From positions 1-32,673 of the forward strand of contig QUBV01000036.1 in NCBI GenBank assembly GCA_014338185.1: a DNA stretch of 32,673 nt. The letters are read 5' to 3'. A program made the translations under genes and the position numbers. The notes beneath the pieces were generated by a model. It saw only the letters and a program-made list of their open reading frames with translations. It did not search any database and had not been told where the DNA came from. Origin of the DNA: Lysobacterales bacterium (GTDB lineage: Bacteria; Pseudomonadota; Gammaproteobacteria; Xanthomonadales; Rhodanobacteraceae). This document shows, piece after piece, positions 23,107 to 30,035 of the stretch; the stretch's first letter is position 1; the number at the start of each line of letters is the position of its first letter.

Positions 23107-24684
23107 ATGACGCAGGCATGCGACAATCGCGGCCCATCGGCAGCAGGCAGCATCGTGGCCAACGCAACGGCGAGCGACATCCGCGACGGCGAACTGCTCG
23201 CGGCCATCGACATCGGCTCCAACAGCTTTCACCTGCTGGTGGCGCGCTACGAACACGGCGGGCTGCGCATCATCGACCGCATGCGCGATGGCGTTCGGCT
23301 GGCGATGGGGCTGCGCGCCAACGGCGGCCTCGATCCCGACTACCGCGAGCGCGCGCTGACCTGCCTCGCGCGCTTTGGCCAGCGCCTGCGCGCGCTGCCG
23401 CACGAGCGCGTGCACGCGGTGGCGACCAATGCGGTGCGCCAGCTCGCCAATCCGCAGGCGTTCCTGCTGCCGGCCGAAACCGCGCTCGGCCATCCGATCG
23501 ACATCGTCAGCGGCCGCGAGGAAGCGCGCCTGATCTACCTCGGCGTGGCCCACGACCTGGCGCAGTCGCAGCAGCGCCGGCTGGTGGTGGACATTGGCGG
23601 CGGCAGCACCGAATTCATCATCGGCAAGGGCTTCGAGGCGCTGCGCACCGAGAGCGTGCAGGTGGGCTGCATCGCCAGCACGCTGCGCTTCTTCCCCGAC
23701 GGCAAGTACACGGCCAAGCGCTGGCGCCAAGCCCAGACCGACATCGCGGTGGAACTGCAACAGTTTGCCGAGGACTACCGCGCGCTGGGCTGGGGCGAGG
23801 CCATCGGCTCGTCAGGGACGGCCAAGGCGATCGCGAGCGTGGTGCAGGCCAACGGCTGGAGCGAACAGGGCATCAGCGTCGAGTCGCTGGGCCGCCTGCG
23901 TGAAGCGATCCTCGAATGTGGCAGCGTCGAAGCGCTGCGCCTTGCCGGGCTGGCCGAAGACCGTATCGCGATCCTCGCCGGCGGCACCGCGATCCTCGAA
24001 GCCGTGTTCACGACCTTCGCGCTGACCCAGATGCAGGTCTGCGAGACCGCGATGCGCGAGGGCCTGCTGTACGATCTCGTCGGCCGTGCGCTCGATGGCG
24101 ACCCACGTGCCGGCAGCATCGCCACGCTGGCCTCGCGCTATGGCGTCGACCGCGCACAGGCGGCGCGCGTGCAACATGCGGCGCTGGCGCTGTTCGACCA
24201 GGTCGCCGCCGGCTGGCAGCTCGGCCACATCGAACGCGACGCGTTGGGCTGGGCCGCCGACATCCACGAAATCGGCCTCGCCATCGCGCACAGCCTGCAC
24301 CATGTCCACGGTGCCTATATCGTCGCCCATTCCGACCTCGCCGGCTTCACGCGCCAGGGCCAGCAGGCGCTGGCGGCGATCGTGCGTTCGCACCGGCGCA
24401 AGCCCGATCGCGCCAGCATCGACGCGCTGCCCGCGCGCCTGCGCCTGCCGGTGCGCAAGGTCACCGTGCTGCTGCGCCTGGCAGCCCTGCTCGAGCGGGC
24501 CCGCACACCCGAGCCGCTGCCGCCGCTGCAGCTGAGCGTCGACGAGCGCACGGTGCGACTGGAGTTGCCCGAGAGCTGGCTGCAGCAGCATCCGCTGACG
24601 CGCGCCGACCTCGACCAGGAACGCGACCACATCAAGCAGCTCGATTTCAAATTGCAGGTCCGCGCGGTGGACGCGCCGCGCTGA
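23107..24684 (+). CDS. ppx: Exopolyphosphatase / guanosine pentaphosphate phosphohydrolase (Ppx/GppA)
   Basis: Removes terminal phosphates from polyphosphate, and in some members hydrolyses pppGpp to ppGpp. The 525-aa product shows the actin-fold phosphate-1 loop AAIDIGSNSFHLLV (32-45), the SGREEARLIYLG segment with the catalytic-base glutamate near 139, and the phosphate-2 loop VVDIGGGSTEF near 160. A C-terminal HD-like domain (about 330-525, HEIGLAIAHSLHHVHGAYIVAHSDL) matches the full-length E. coli Ppx (513 aa). The first 28 residues are poorly conserved; a start further in is possible. It lies 10 nt after ppk in the same operon. Confidence 0.95.
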   Translation: MTQACDNRGPSAAGSIVANATASDIRDGELLAAIDIGSNSFHLLVARYEHGGLRIIDRMRDGVRLAMGLRANGGLDPDYRERALTCLARFGQRLRALPHERVHAVATNAVRQLANPQAFLLPAETALGHPIDIVSGREEARLIYLGVAHDLAQSQQRRLVVDIGGGSTEFIIGKGFEALRTESVQVGCIASTLRFFPDGKYTAKRWRQAQTDIAVELQQFAEDYRALGWGEAIGSSGTAKAIASVVQANGWSEQGISVESLGRLREAILECGSVEALRLAGLAEDRIAILAGGTAILEAVFTTFALTQMQVCETAMREGLLYDLVGRALDGDPRAGSIATLASRYGVDRAQAARVQHAALALFDQVAAGWQLGHIERDALGWAADIHEIGLAIAHSLHHVHGAYIVAHSDLAGFTRQGQQALAAIVRSHRRKPDRASIDALPARLRLPVRKVTVLLRLAALLERARTPEPLPPLQLSVDERTVRLELPESWLQQHPLTRADLDQERDHIKQLDFKLQVRAVDAPR

Positions 24685-24733
24685 AGCCCTATCATTGGCG
24701 GTTCCGTGATCACGTTTCCGTCGGAGGTTTCCC

Positions 24734-25438
24734 GTGTTCAAGCGTTTTCTGCTCGCCCTGGCCCTGAGCCTGCCCGCCGTCGCCCTGGCGCAACAGACCC
24801 AACCCGCCGCGCAGCCTGCCACGGCGACCAAACCGGCGACCAAACCGGCAGCCAAACCGGCGGCGGCGCCCAAGGCGGCCAAACCGGCCACGCCGGCAGC
24901 GACGGCGAAGAAGACCGAGCCGGCCGAGACGACCGCCGCAGAGCCGCGGGTGCTGCTCAAGACGAGCCTGGGCGACATCACGCTGGAGCTGTATCCCGAC
25001 AAGGCGCCCAAGTCGGTCGAGAACTTCCTCGCCTACGCCAAGAGCGGCTTCTACGACGGCACCGTGTTCCATCGCGTGATTGCCGGCTTCATGATCCAGG
25101 GCGGTGGCTTCACCGCGGATCTGCGCCAGAAGAAAACCCGCGCGCCGATCGCGATCGAGTCGAAGAACGGACTGTCCAACCTGCGCGGCTCGCTGGCGAT
25201 GGCCCGCACGATGGACCCCAACTCGGCTACCGCACAGTTCTTCATCAACACCGTCGACAATCCGCGTCTGGACTACGCCGGTGACGGCAATCCTGGCTAC
25301 GCCGTATTCGGCAAGGTCATCGCCGGCATGGATGTGGTCGACAAGATCCGCGCCGTGCCAACCGGCGCCAAGGCACCGTTCGCCAGTGACGTGCCGCTCA
25401 CGCCGGTCGTGATCGAGAAGGTGACGGTGCTGCCCTGA
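24734..25438 (+). CDS. ppiA: Periplasmic cyclophilin-type peptidyl-prolyl isomerase
   Basis: Catalyses cis-trans isomerisation at proline bonds during protein folding in the periplasm. The 234-aa product starts at GTG with GGAGG six bases upstream. It has a signal peptide (1-19, ending VALA). A disordered linker (about 20-70) of alanine, proline and lysine follows with KPA/KPAT repeats, then the cyclophilin domain (about 72-233). Core motifs [14 protein letters not shown] and the SATAQFFIN segment are intact. E. coli PpiA (190 aa) has no such linker; the insertion resembles histone-H1-like or TonB-type low complexity and could span the periplasm or bind polyanions. It follows ppx after 49 nt. 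Confidence 0.93.
   Translation: MFKRFLLALALSLPAVALAQQTQPAAQPATATKPATKPAAKPAAAPKAAKPATPAATAKKTEPAETTAAEPRVLLKTSLGDITLELYPDKAPKSVENFLAYAKSGFYDGTVFHRVIAGFMIQGGGFTADLRQKKTRAPIAIESKNGLSNLRGSLAMARTMDPNSATAQFFINTVDNPRLDYAGDGNPGYAVFGKVIAGMDVVDKIRAVPTGAKAPFASDVPLTPVVIEKVTVLP
24826..24861 (+). repeat. Three 12-nt tandem repeats encoding the ppiA linker
   Basis: Three successive units of about GACCAAACCGGC (24826-24837, 24838-24849, 24850-24861, the last with two changes) encode Thr/Ala-Lys-Pro-Ala steps. A degenerate copy follows near 24878-24888. Such repeats can expand or contract by slippage, changing linker length. Confidence 0.7.
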
Positions 25439-25557
25439 CGGTCACGCCACCCGCATGGCGCGCGCGACACGGCGCACCTGCGCGCGCCCTGACACGATCA
25501 TCGCCGCCGCGGCCAATTGCGCGGCAGAACGCGGGCCAGTCGCTACGGACAACGGTC

Positions 25558-25585
25558 ATCCGGCCGGTCGGGTGACCGGCCGGAT
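25558..25585. repeat. 12-bp inverted repeat between ppiA and lpxH
   Basis: ATCCGGCCGGTC (25558-25569) and GACCGGCCGGAT (25574-25585) form a perfect stem with GGGT loop. Further along, CGCCGGCG occurs twice (25602-25609 and 25615-25622). The 234-nt gap between the genes holds no coding frame that I can support. No T-tract follows, so this is a stem, REP-like element or operator rather than a clear terminator. Confidence 0.4.
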
Positions 25586-25672
25586 CGAGCCAACCGGACA
25601 CCGCCGGCGCCTGCCGCCGGCGCGCGGAGTCCGGCATCTGCGCAAGGTCCAGCGCCATCGAGGAACCGACAC

Positions 25673-26359
25673 GTGACGACGTTGTTCATCTCGGACCTGC
25701 ATCTGGACACGGCGCGGCCGCAGATCGTCGAGCAATTCCTCGCCTTCGTCCGCGATGAGGCCGCGCACGCGGATGCGCTCTACATCCTTGGTGATTTTTT
25801 CGAAGCCTGGATCGGCGACGATGCCGCGGGCGAACTGGAAAACACCGTCGCCGACGCGCTGGCCGCGCTTCACGCGCAAGGCGTGCCCGTGTTCTTCATG
25901 CACGGCAACCGCGATTTCCTGCTCGGCGATGCCTGGGCGCGCCGCGCGCGCCTGACGATCCTGCCCGACCCAAGCGTGATCGAGATCGAAGGCGAACGCA
26001 TCCTGCTCATGCACGGCGATACGCTGTGCACCGACGACGAGGCGTATCAGGCGTTTCGCACGCAGACCCGCGACCCGCAGTGGCAACGCGCCTTCCTCTC
26101 ACGAACGCTGGCCGAACGACGCGCATTCGCCGCCCAGGCCCGCGCGGAGAGCCAACGTCACACACGGTCGGTCGCCGAGGTCATCACCGACGTCAACGCC
26201 GACGCCGTCCAGACCGCCTTGCGCATGCATCGCGTGCGCAAGCTCATCCACGGCCATACACACCGCCCCGCGCGCCATCAGTTCGCGCTCGACGGCAATG
26301 CCGTCGAGCGCATCGTGCTGGGGGATTGGTACGAGCAGGCCAGTGTGCTGCGCTCCTGA
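25673..26359 (+). CDS. lpxH: UDP-2,3-diacylglucosamine pyrophosphatase LpxH
   Basis: Fourth step of lipid A synthesis: hydrolyses UDP-2,3-diacylglucosamine to lipid X and UMP at the inner membrane face. The 228-aa product is a calcineurin-fold metallo-enzyme with the LpxH motifs SDLHL (D8, H10), LGDFFEAWIGDD (D41), HGNRDFLLG (N79), MHGDT (H114) and GHTHRP (about 195-200). The length matches E. coli LpxH (240 aa). The start is GTG, with GAGGA about eight bases upstream; the frame further up has no family similarity. It is convergent with the 452-aa exported-protein gene. Confidence 0.95.
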   Translation: MTTLFISDLHLDTARPQIVEQFLAFVRDEAAHADALYILGDFFEAWIGDDAAGELENTVADALAALHAQGVPVFFMHGNRDFLLGDAWARRARLTILPDPSVIEIEGERILLMHGDTLCTDDEAYQAFRTQTRDPQWQRAFLSRTLAERRAFAAQARAESQRHTRSVAEVITDVNADAVQTALRMHRVRKLIHGHTHRPARHQFALDGNAVERIVLGDWYEQASVLRS

Positions 26360-26416
26360 CCAATCAGCGCCGCGCCTTGAGTTCCGCGCGCGCTCCGATC
26401 GACGCGCGTGGACCTT

Positions 26417-27775
26417 TCACTTGGCAACCACCTTTTGGGGTCCAGCCAAGTGCTCCTTCTTGCCGTCGACCCGGAGGATCCCGATCGAATAGTAGTACGT
26501 CGCGCCGTGACGCACGTCGTTGTCGCGCCATTGGAACGTCTGAGGATTCTCATCGTTCATGTCGGCGAGGACCGGCTTGGGGTTGATCAGCAAGAATGGA
26601 CCCTGCTCGGAGTCGGCGCGGAAAATCTGAAAGCCATACACGGTGTCAAGGCTCGACGCCGTCCACTTCAACAGCGGCCCATCACCCGGCGGTGGGGCCT
26701 GCTCGCTCTTCTTCACTTGGGTGCTCGCCTTGAGCTCGTCGTGCAGGCTCGCAGGTGCGGTCGCCTTCGACTGACCTGGATCCGGAGTGACGTCGCGGAT
26801 CTTGTAGTCCTTTGGCACTAGAAAGCCCCAAATCGATACTGGCAGCTGTGTGCGCAATTCCGGAAGTTCGACATGCAGCGTGCCGCGAAACGAACCGGCT
26901 GGTTGATCCTTGCCGACTACCACTCGCACCAGTTTGCATCCATCGGCCTTGGGCCGGCACGGCAGAACTTCGGTGCGTGCGTTGAAGCCTTCCACTGCAA
27001 TCTTGCCAAGTTTGAAAGCCTTCTGTGACCGACTGTTCAGTCGCACCAGCGCCTCGTTTCGATTGCCAGCCCGCATGATCCCCAGATCGAGTGGATTCGC
27101 AGAAGGGACGACATCGCCGCGCACGTCCGCCTTGACCTTGATCAAGGCCTCATGTTGCCGCGGCGTGTTGAGCGCCACGCGAATGTAATCTTCATGGAGG
27201 CCCCACGAGGCCCCCGGCTTGACGCTCACGCTGAGCACATGTGGCTGCGCAAGCGTCACGTCGAGCCAAGTTGGCGCCTGCACGACTCCATTGATCCGGA
27301 AATCAGCCACTTCGTGGCTGGTCAGCGCGTACTCGCGTGGCGCCGCCGTTGCGGTCAAATCGACTACACCAAGGTCGACGACCGGAGAAACCTGATCCAA
27401 TGCCGTCAACACGTAACCTTTGACCTTCGCGCTACGAACTACTGTGGGAGGATCTGTATCAAACCGCACGATAAAACCATTCTTCCCAACGTTCTTCGCA
27501 GTATCGACTCCCACAGGAACCCGAACGGTCGACAATGGCGCGACGGTAAGCGCAGACGGTGCGTTAACGCCATCTCCATTCAGCAGGCGGAAATCGCTTA
27601 CGCGAATCGGAGTGTCTCCCGCATTGGAGAGAGTCAGCTCACACTCAGCGGGCGTCCCCGCGTACACCTCGCCATACTCGCAACCTTCGGCGGTCAGGGC
27701 GTTCGATAGGTCCGCGACAGCCGGCGTAGTCACTCCAAGCGCAGCGCGGACAGCCAGCGCAATCCAGTCAATCAT
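26417..27775 (-). CDS. Large probably exported beta-rich protein, last gene of a low-GC island
   Basis: A 452-aa protein with no family I can name. A hydrophobic start (about residues 4-21, TTPAVA near the end) is a weak signal peptide. Residues about 25-120 (EGCEYGEVYAGTPAECELTLSNAGDTPIRVSDF...) resemble the immunoglobulin-like choice-of-anchor-D/ASPM-SPD-2-Hydin fold. A middle region of further beta domains contains CRPKADGC near 275. The C-terminus (about 365-452, LKWTASSLDTVYGFQIFRADSEQGPF...) reads like a fibronectin type III domain. No lipobox or LPXTG-like anchor is seen. Base composition is visibly lower in GC than the flanking genes. An intrinsic terminator lies just before the start, so expression may depend on read-through. 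It is convergent with lpxH, 57 nt apart. Confidence 0.75.
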   Translation of the reverse strand: MIDWIALAVRAALGVTTPAVADLSNALTAEGCEYGEVYAGTPAECELTLSNAGDTPIRVSDFRLLNGDGVNAPSALTVAPLSTVRVPVGVDTAKNVGKNGFIVRFDTDPPTVVRSAKVKGYVLTALDQVSPVVDLGVVDLTATAAPREYALTSHEVADFRINGVVQAPTWLDVTLAQPHVLSVSVKPGASWGLHEDYIRVALNTPRQHEALIKVKADVRGDVVPSANPLDLGIMRAGNRNEALVRLNSRSQKAFKLGKIAVEGFNARTEVLPCRPKADGCKLVRVVVGKDQPAGSFRGTLHVELPELRTQLPVSIWGFLVPKDYKIRDVTPDPGQSKATAPASLHDELKASTQVKKSEQAPPPGDGPLLKWTASSLDTVYGFQIFRADSEQGPFLLINPKPVLADMNDENPQTFQWRDNDVRHGATYYYSIGILRVDGKKEHLAGPQKVVAK

Positions 27776-27787
27776 CTTGCATATCCC

Positions 27788-27820
27788 AAAAAGATGAGGC
27801 CCATCCTGGGATGGGCCTCA
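27788..27820 (-). terminator. Intrinsic terminator between the second and third island genes
   Basis: On the minus strand TGAGGCCCATCC (27820-27809) and GGATGGGCCTCA (27806-27795) form a perfect stem of 11-12 bp with a minimal loop, followed by TCTTTTT. It begins 36 nt past the stop of the 169-aa gene, and its T-run ends only 12 nt before the start of the 452-aa gene. Little room for a promoter remains between them. Confidence 0.75.
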
Positions 27821-27856
27821 AGGAATCACATGGTTCCGATCTCGATCGATCGACGA

Positions 27857-28366
27857 TCAGCCCACCGTGAAGCTCTGCAGCTGAACCGGCAGCACCGGGT
27901 GCACCGTCATCGAGAACTGACCGCACCCAGCGGAGCCGCTCTCCGTTGAAAATACTGCTGCGTAGTAAGTCCCCGCAGCCAAGGTCGGGAAGTTTCCACC
28001 ACCCTCCGGCAACGTCTCCCCACCGCCAGCTGCATTCGCGTCGTTTGCTGCGACACAAGGTGCGGCAAACCCACACGCCGCAGGACCCAACAGTGCGATG
28101 GCCGCATTGTAGGGAGCGGTATCCTCAACCGTAATGTGGAAGCTGTTCGTCGCACCTACCTGCACCGCGTAGATTGCGACCGTCGTCGTTGGGTCAAACG
28201 CCAAAGAGCCGTTACAGATACCACCGCCAAAACCAGCGTCGGTCCCACAGGTGGTGCCGCTCACTGTCGTGCCACCGGCCGTGATCGGACCACCCGGTGC
28301 AGCGCAAGTCTGGGCAAACGCGATCGGGGTGGCAAGACTGAGGGCAATCGCAAGAATCTTCTTCAT
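27857..28366 (-). CDS. Small exported protein with PPC-like beta fold
   Basis: A 169-aa protein with a clean signal peptide (MKKILAIALSLATPIAFA|Q, cleavage about 18-19) and AGGAG seven bases above the ATG. The mature part is rich in Gly/Ala/Thr with six cysteines. From about residue 65 (YAVQVGATNSFHITVEDTAPYNAAIALLG) to LAAGTYYAAVFSTESGSAGCGQFSMTV it resembles bacterial pre-peptidase C-terminal (PPC) beta-sandwich domains. It ends LPVQLQSFTVG. No enzyme motif is present, so a structural or adhesive role is possible but inferred. It follows the 258-aa gene by 43 nt with no terminator between, and is itself followed by a strong terminator. Confidence 0.8.
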   Translation of the reverse strand: MKKILAIALSLATPIAFAQTCAAPGGPITAGGTTVSGTTCGTDAGFGGGICNGSLAFDPTTTVAIYAVQVGATNSFHITVEDTAPYNAAIALLGPAACGFAAPCVAANDANAAGGGETLPEGGGNFPTLAAGTYYAAVFSTESGSAGCGQFSMTVHPVLPVQLQSFTVG

Positions 28367-28409
28367 TTTTTCACTCCTGGAATATGCAACAACAGAAACT
28401 GCTGGCTGA

Positions 28410-29186
28410 TCAGCCGCCAATGAACGTCTGGCGTCGCGAATCGAAACGATCGAAGAACGCGTTCGTGTCGGCGTTGCCACTGCGGAACGCTGCTGTGGGT
28501 GTCGACAGGCCCATATAAGCCTTGTCCACACCAGTCCAGCCGGCATTACCACCAGTGACGGTGATGGTACCAGTCGGACTCGCATCAGTACCACCGGATG
28601 CGGCCCCATCGGTCACCCAGAAACGAAGGGCGCCAGTTGCGCCAACGACCAGATCAAACTCAATACGATTGACGCCAGTCTGATTTGGCAGCGTGATTGG
28701 CGCCGATCCGCACAACGAACCCGCGCCCCCTGCGCACGCGGTACGAATAATGATGCGCTTGCCAGCCGTTGTCGAACCACCACCCGAACCTGAGAAGTTC
28801 ACTTTAACGAGCTGCAGCAATCCACCATAAACAGCAGGGGCGTTCGCCGCAAAGATGACGGCTTGGCTCGCGCCATTGGCACCGGTTAGCGCGCCGGCGT
28901 CGAACAGGAACTGAGCACGGTAATGCGGCTCATTAGCTGGCGTATCGTCCATCACCTGAGCCTGCGCTAGCCCATTGTTGCCGAGCGACACGCGCAGCTT
29001 GCACTCCGAGCCATCGAGACCCGGGGTCGCGATCGACATCGAAGAGCTGCCACCGCTCACGAACTTGGCAGTCCACGCACCACCCTCAGCCGTCGTCGGA
29101 CCAGTCGGGCAGGCCGCAATCGCGCCGCCGACGTAGCCGAACATCCCCACCAGCGCCAGCGACAGAACTTTCATCTTTGCATTCAT
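28410..29186 (-). CDS. Exported protein of unknown function, first gene of the low-GC island
   Basis: A 258-aa protein with a signal peptide (MNAKMKVLSLALVGMFGYVGGAIA|A, about 24) and GGGAG about seven bases above the ATG. The mature protein is rich in Gly, Ala, Ser and Thr with several cysteines (CPTGPTT, SECKL, TACAGGAGSLCG) and predicted beta strands such as RIEFDLVVGATGALRFWVTD. This suggests a lectin/LamG-like jelly roll, but I cannot assign a family. It ends ...FFDRFDSRRQTFIGG. Base composition is lower in GC than the surrounding housekeeping genes. It is the promoter-proximal gene, so it and the 169-aa protein are probably the abundant products of the island. Confidence 0.8.
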   Translation of the reverse strand: MNAKMKVLSLALVGMFGYVGGAIAACPTGPTTAEGGAWTAKFVSGGSSSMSIATPGLDGSECKLRVSLGNNGLAQAQVMDDTPANEPHYRAQFLFDAGALTGANGASQAVIFAANAPAVYGGLLQLVKVNFSGSGGGSTTAGKRIIIRTACAGGAGSLCGSAPITLPNQTGVNRIEFDLVVGATGALRFWVTDGAASGGTDASPTGTITVTGGNAGWTGVDKAYMGLSTPTAAFRSGNADTNAFFDRFDSRRQTFIGG

Positions 29187-29272
29187 GAGAAATCTCCCAG
29201 AGAGTCTCGGGCGGAGCGGTCTGCTCCCATCCCCTATGGTTAAAGTTGGTCAACCAAGCCCGATCCGCGCGA

Positions 29273-29301
29273 ACACTAGTGAATCGTTAACACCGTGTCA
29301 A
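29273..29301 (-). promoter_or_regulatory. Promoter of the low-GC island
   Basis: On the minus strand a perfect TTGACA (29301-29296) is followed after 17 nt by TAGTGT (29278-29273). The start would be near 29266, giving a leader of about 80 nt. That leader contains a short inverted repeat, TTGGT-2-ACCAA (29246-29257), a possible operator. The AT-rich patch stands out from its surroundings. Confidence 0.6.
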
Positions 29302-29520
29302 CATGTGACGAGCCGTGGGCCTGGCCGACCTTTCTGTTTCGGGACAGGTCCCGTACCGGCTCCCCGTCCCCGCCAGCGGCACATCGCCCCCGGCCCACGC
29401 TGACCATAAACGCAGGCTGGCGGACAAACCGGACACGCGGCCTGCGTCTGGAGGAAGGCGCCGGGTACCGCCCTGCGCCGGGACGGCGAGGATGACACGC
29501 CCTGCGGCTGGCATGCATCG
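29302..29520. other. Non-coding stretch between island promoter and Doc remnant
   Basis: No convincing gene on either strand. It holds a short inverted repeat GGGAC-AG-GTCCC (29341-29352) and GC-rich, repeat-like sequence around 29445-29500 (GGTACCGCCCTGCGCCGGGACGG, degenerate hairpin) of the sort found in intergenic repeats of this group. Start and stop codons are scattered without codon bias. Confidence 0.5.
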
Positions 29521-29784
29521 TCAGCGCCGGCTTGCGGCGCGGTAGCGCGGCGCCGGCTCCTGCATCGCATCGCGTCCGGGCAAGGGCGTGCAACGGCGGC
29601 GCAGCCACGCGGCGAACGGGTCGAGTTCGAGGCTGCCTTCGGCAAGGGCCAGCATTGTCACGTACTTGTCGTCGGCCGAGGCGGCAATCTCGACGCCGTT
29701 CAGCACAAGAAAGGTGCGGTAGGCGACGTAGACAGTGCGCTTGGTGCCACGAGCGGGGAAAGCAAGAAAGTGTGCGATCTGAGT
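29521..29784 (-). pseudogene. Remnant of a death-on-curing (Doc/Fic) toxin gene
   Basis: The minus-strand frame ending at 29521 encodes GTKRTVYVAYRTFLVLNG, then ASADDKYVTMLALAEGSLE and FAAWLRRR. This is the C-terminal part of chromosomal Doc toxins, whose core is HPFxDGNKRT followed by a TFLxLNG helix and a MLALA helix. The Fic catalytic motif is ruined: HPFxDGNKR reads as LAFPARGTKR, with the Asp and Asn changed and the His out of place. Everything upstream, about the first half of a Doc protein, is missing. At the break (about 29784) a REP-like hairpin repeat begins. No phd-like antitoxin is visible. Doc toxins phosphorylate EF-Tu when active; this copy should be inactive. Confidence 0.7.
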
Positions 29785-29813
29785 CCTTCCCCCGCGCTGA
29801 GCGGGGGGAAGCG
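29785..29813. repeat. REP-like hairpin repeat, copy 1
   Basis: A near-palindrome with arms CTTCCCCCGC and GCGGGGGGAAG and a short CTGA-containing loop, ending in GCG. It shares GCGGGGGGAAGCG exactly with copy 2, 65 nt further on. Located at the truncation point of the Doc remnant. Confidence 0.55.
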
Positions 29814-29852
29814 AGTGCGGGTGCGGACGTGTGGGCCGAACACGTTGGTCGA

Positions 29853-29878
29853 ACTTCCCGCCCAGGCGGGGGGAAGCG
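29853..29878. repeat. REP-like hairpin repeat, copy 2
   Basis: CTTCCCGCC, CAGG, then CGGGGGGAAGCG; an imperfect hairpin whose last 13 bases equal those of copy 1 (GCGGGGGGAAGCG at 29866-29878). Same orientation as copy 1 with about 40 nt between the two, the arrangement of paired intergenic repeats. Only two units exist and their left halves differ, so it is not a CRISPR array. Confidence 0.5.
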
Positions 29879-29978
29879 CACGTGCGCCGGCCTGCGGCGC
29901 CCGACCTGCGGGCGATCATCGCGCTGCACCCGGCAGGCCTTGGGGCGCCGTCCAACAGGCCTTGGGACGCGTTCCAAT

Positions 29979-30007
29979 TTGACCGTGTCCACCGTGTTCC
30001 GGACAAT
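29979..30007 (+). promoter_or_regulatory. Probable promoter of the glycosyltransferase operon
   Basis: TTGACC (29979-29984), 17 nt, GACAAT (30002-30007). Transcription from about 30014 leaves a leader of about 22 nt before the GTG at 30036, which supports that start. The stretch 29879-29978 before it shows no gene. Confidence 0.5.
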
Positions 30008-30035
30008 CGCCGTCCCTGTCGCCCCGCCCCGCCTC

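Noticed and set aside
19182-23222. Antisense open frame of over 1,300 codons opposite bepA and ppk
   Set aside because: It mirrors two certain genes; in GC-rich codon usage the opposite frame lacks stops. The translation is His/Gln/Arg-rich with no domain.
29341-29352. GGGAC-AG-GTCCC as the end of a mobile element
   Set aside because: It is a single short inverted repeat without a partner copy, target duplication or transposase in the window.
29785-29878. CRISPR array
   Set aside because: There are only two units with unequal left halves and no further copy at the same spacing, and no cas genes. The palindromic form fits REP-like elements better.
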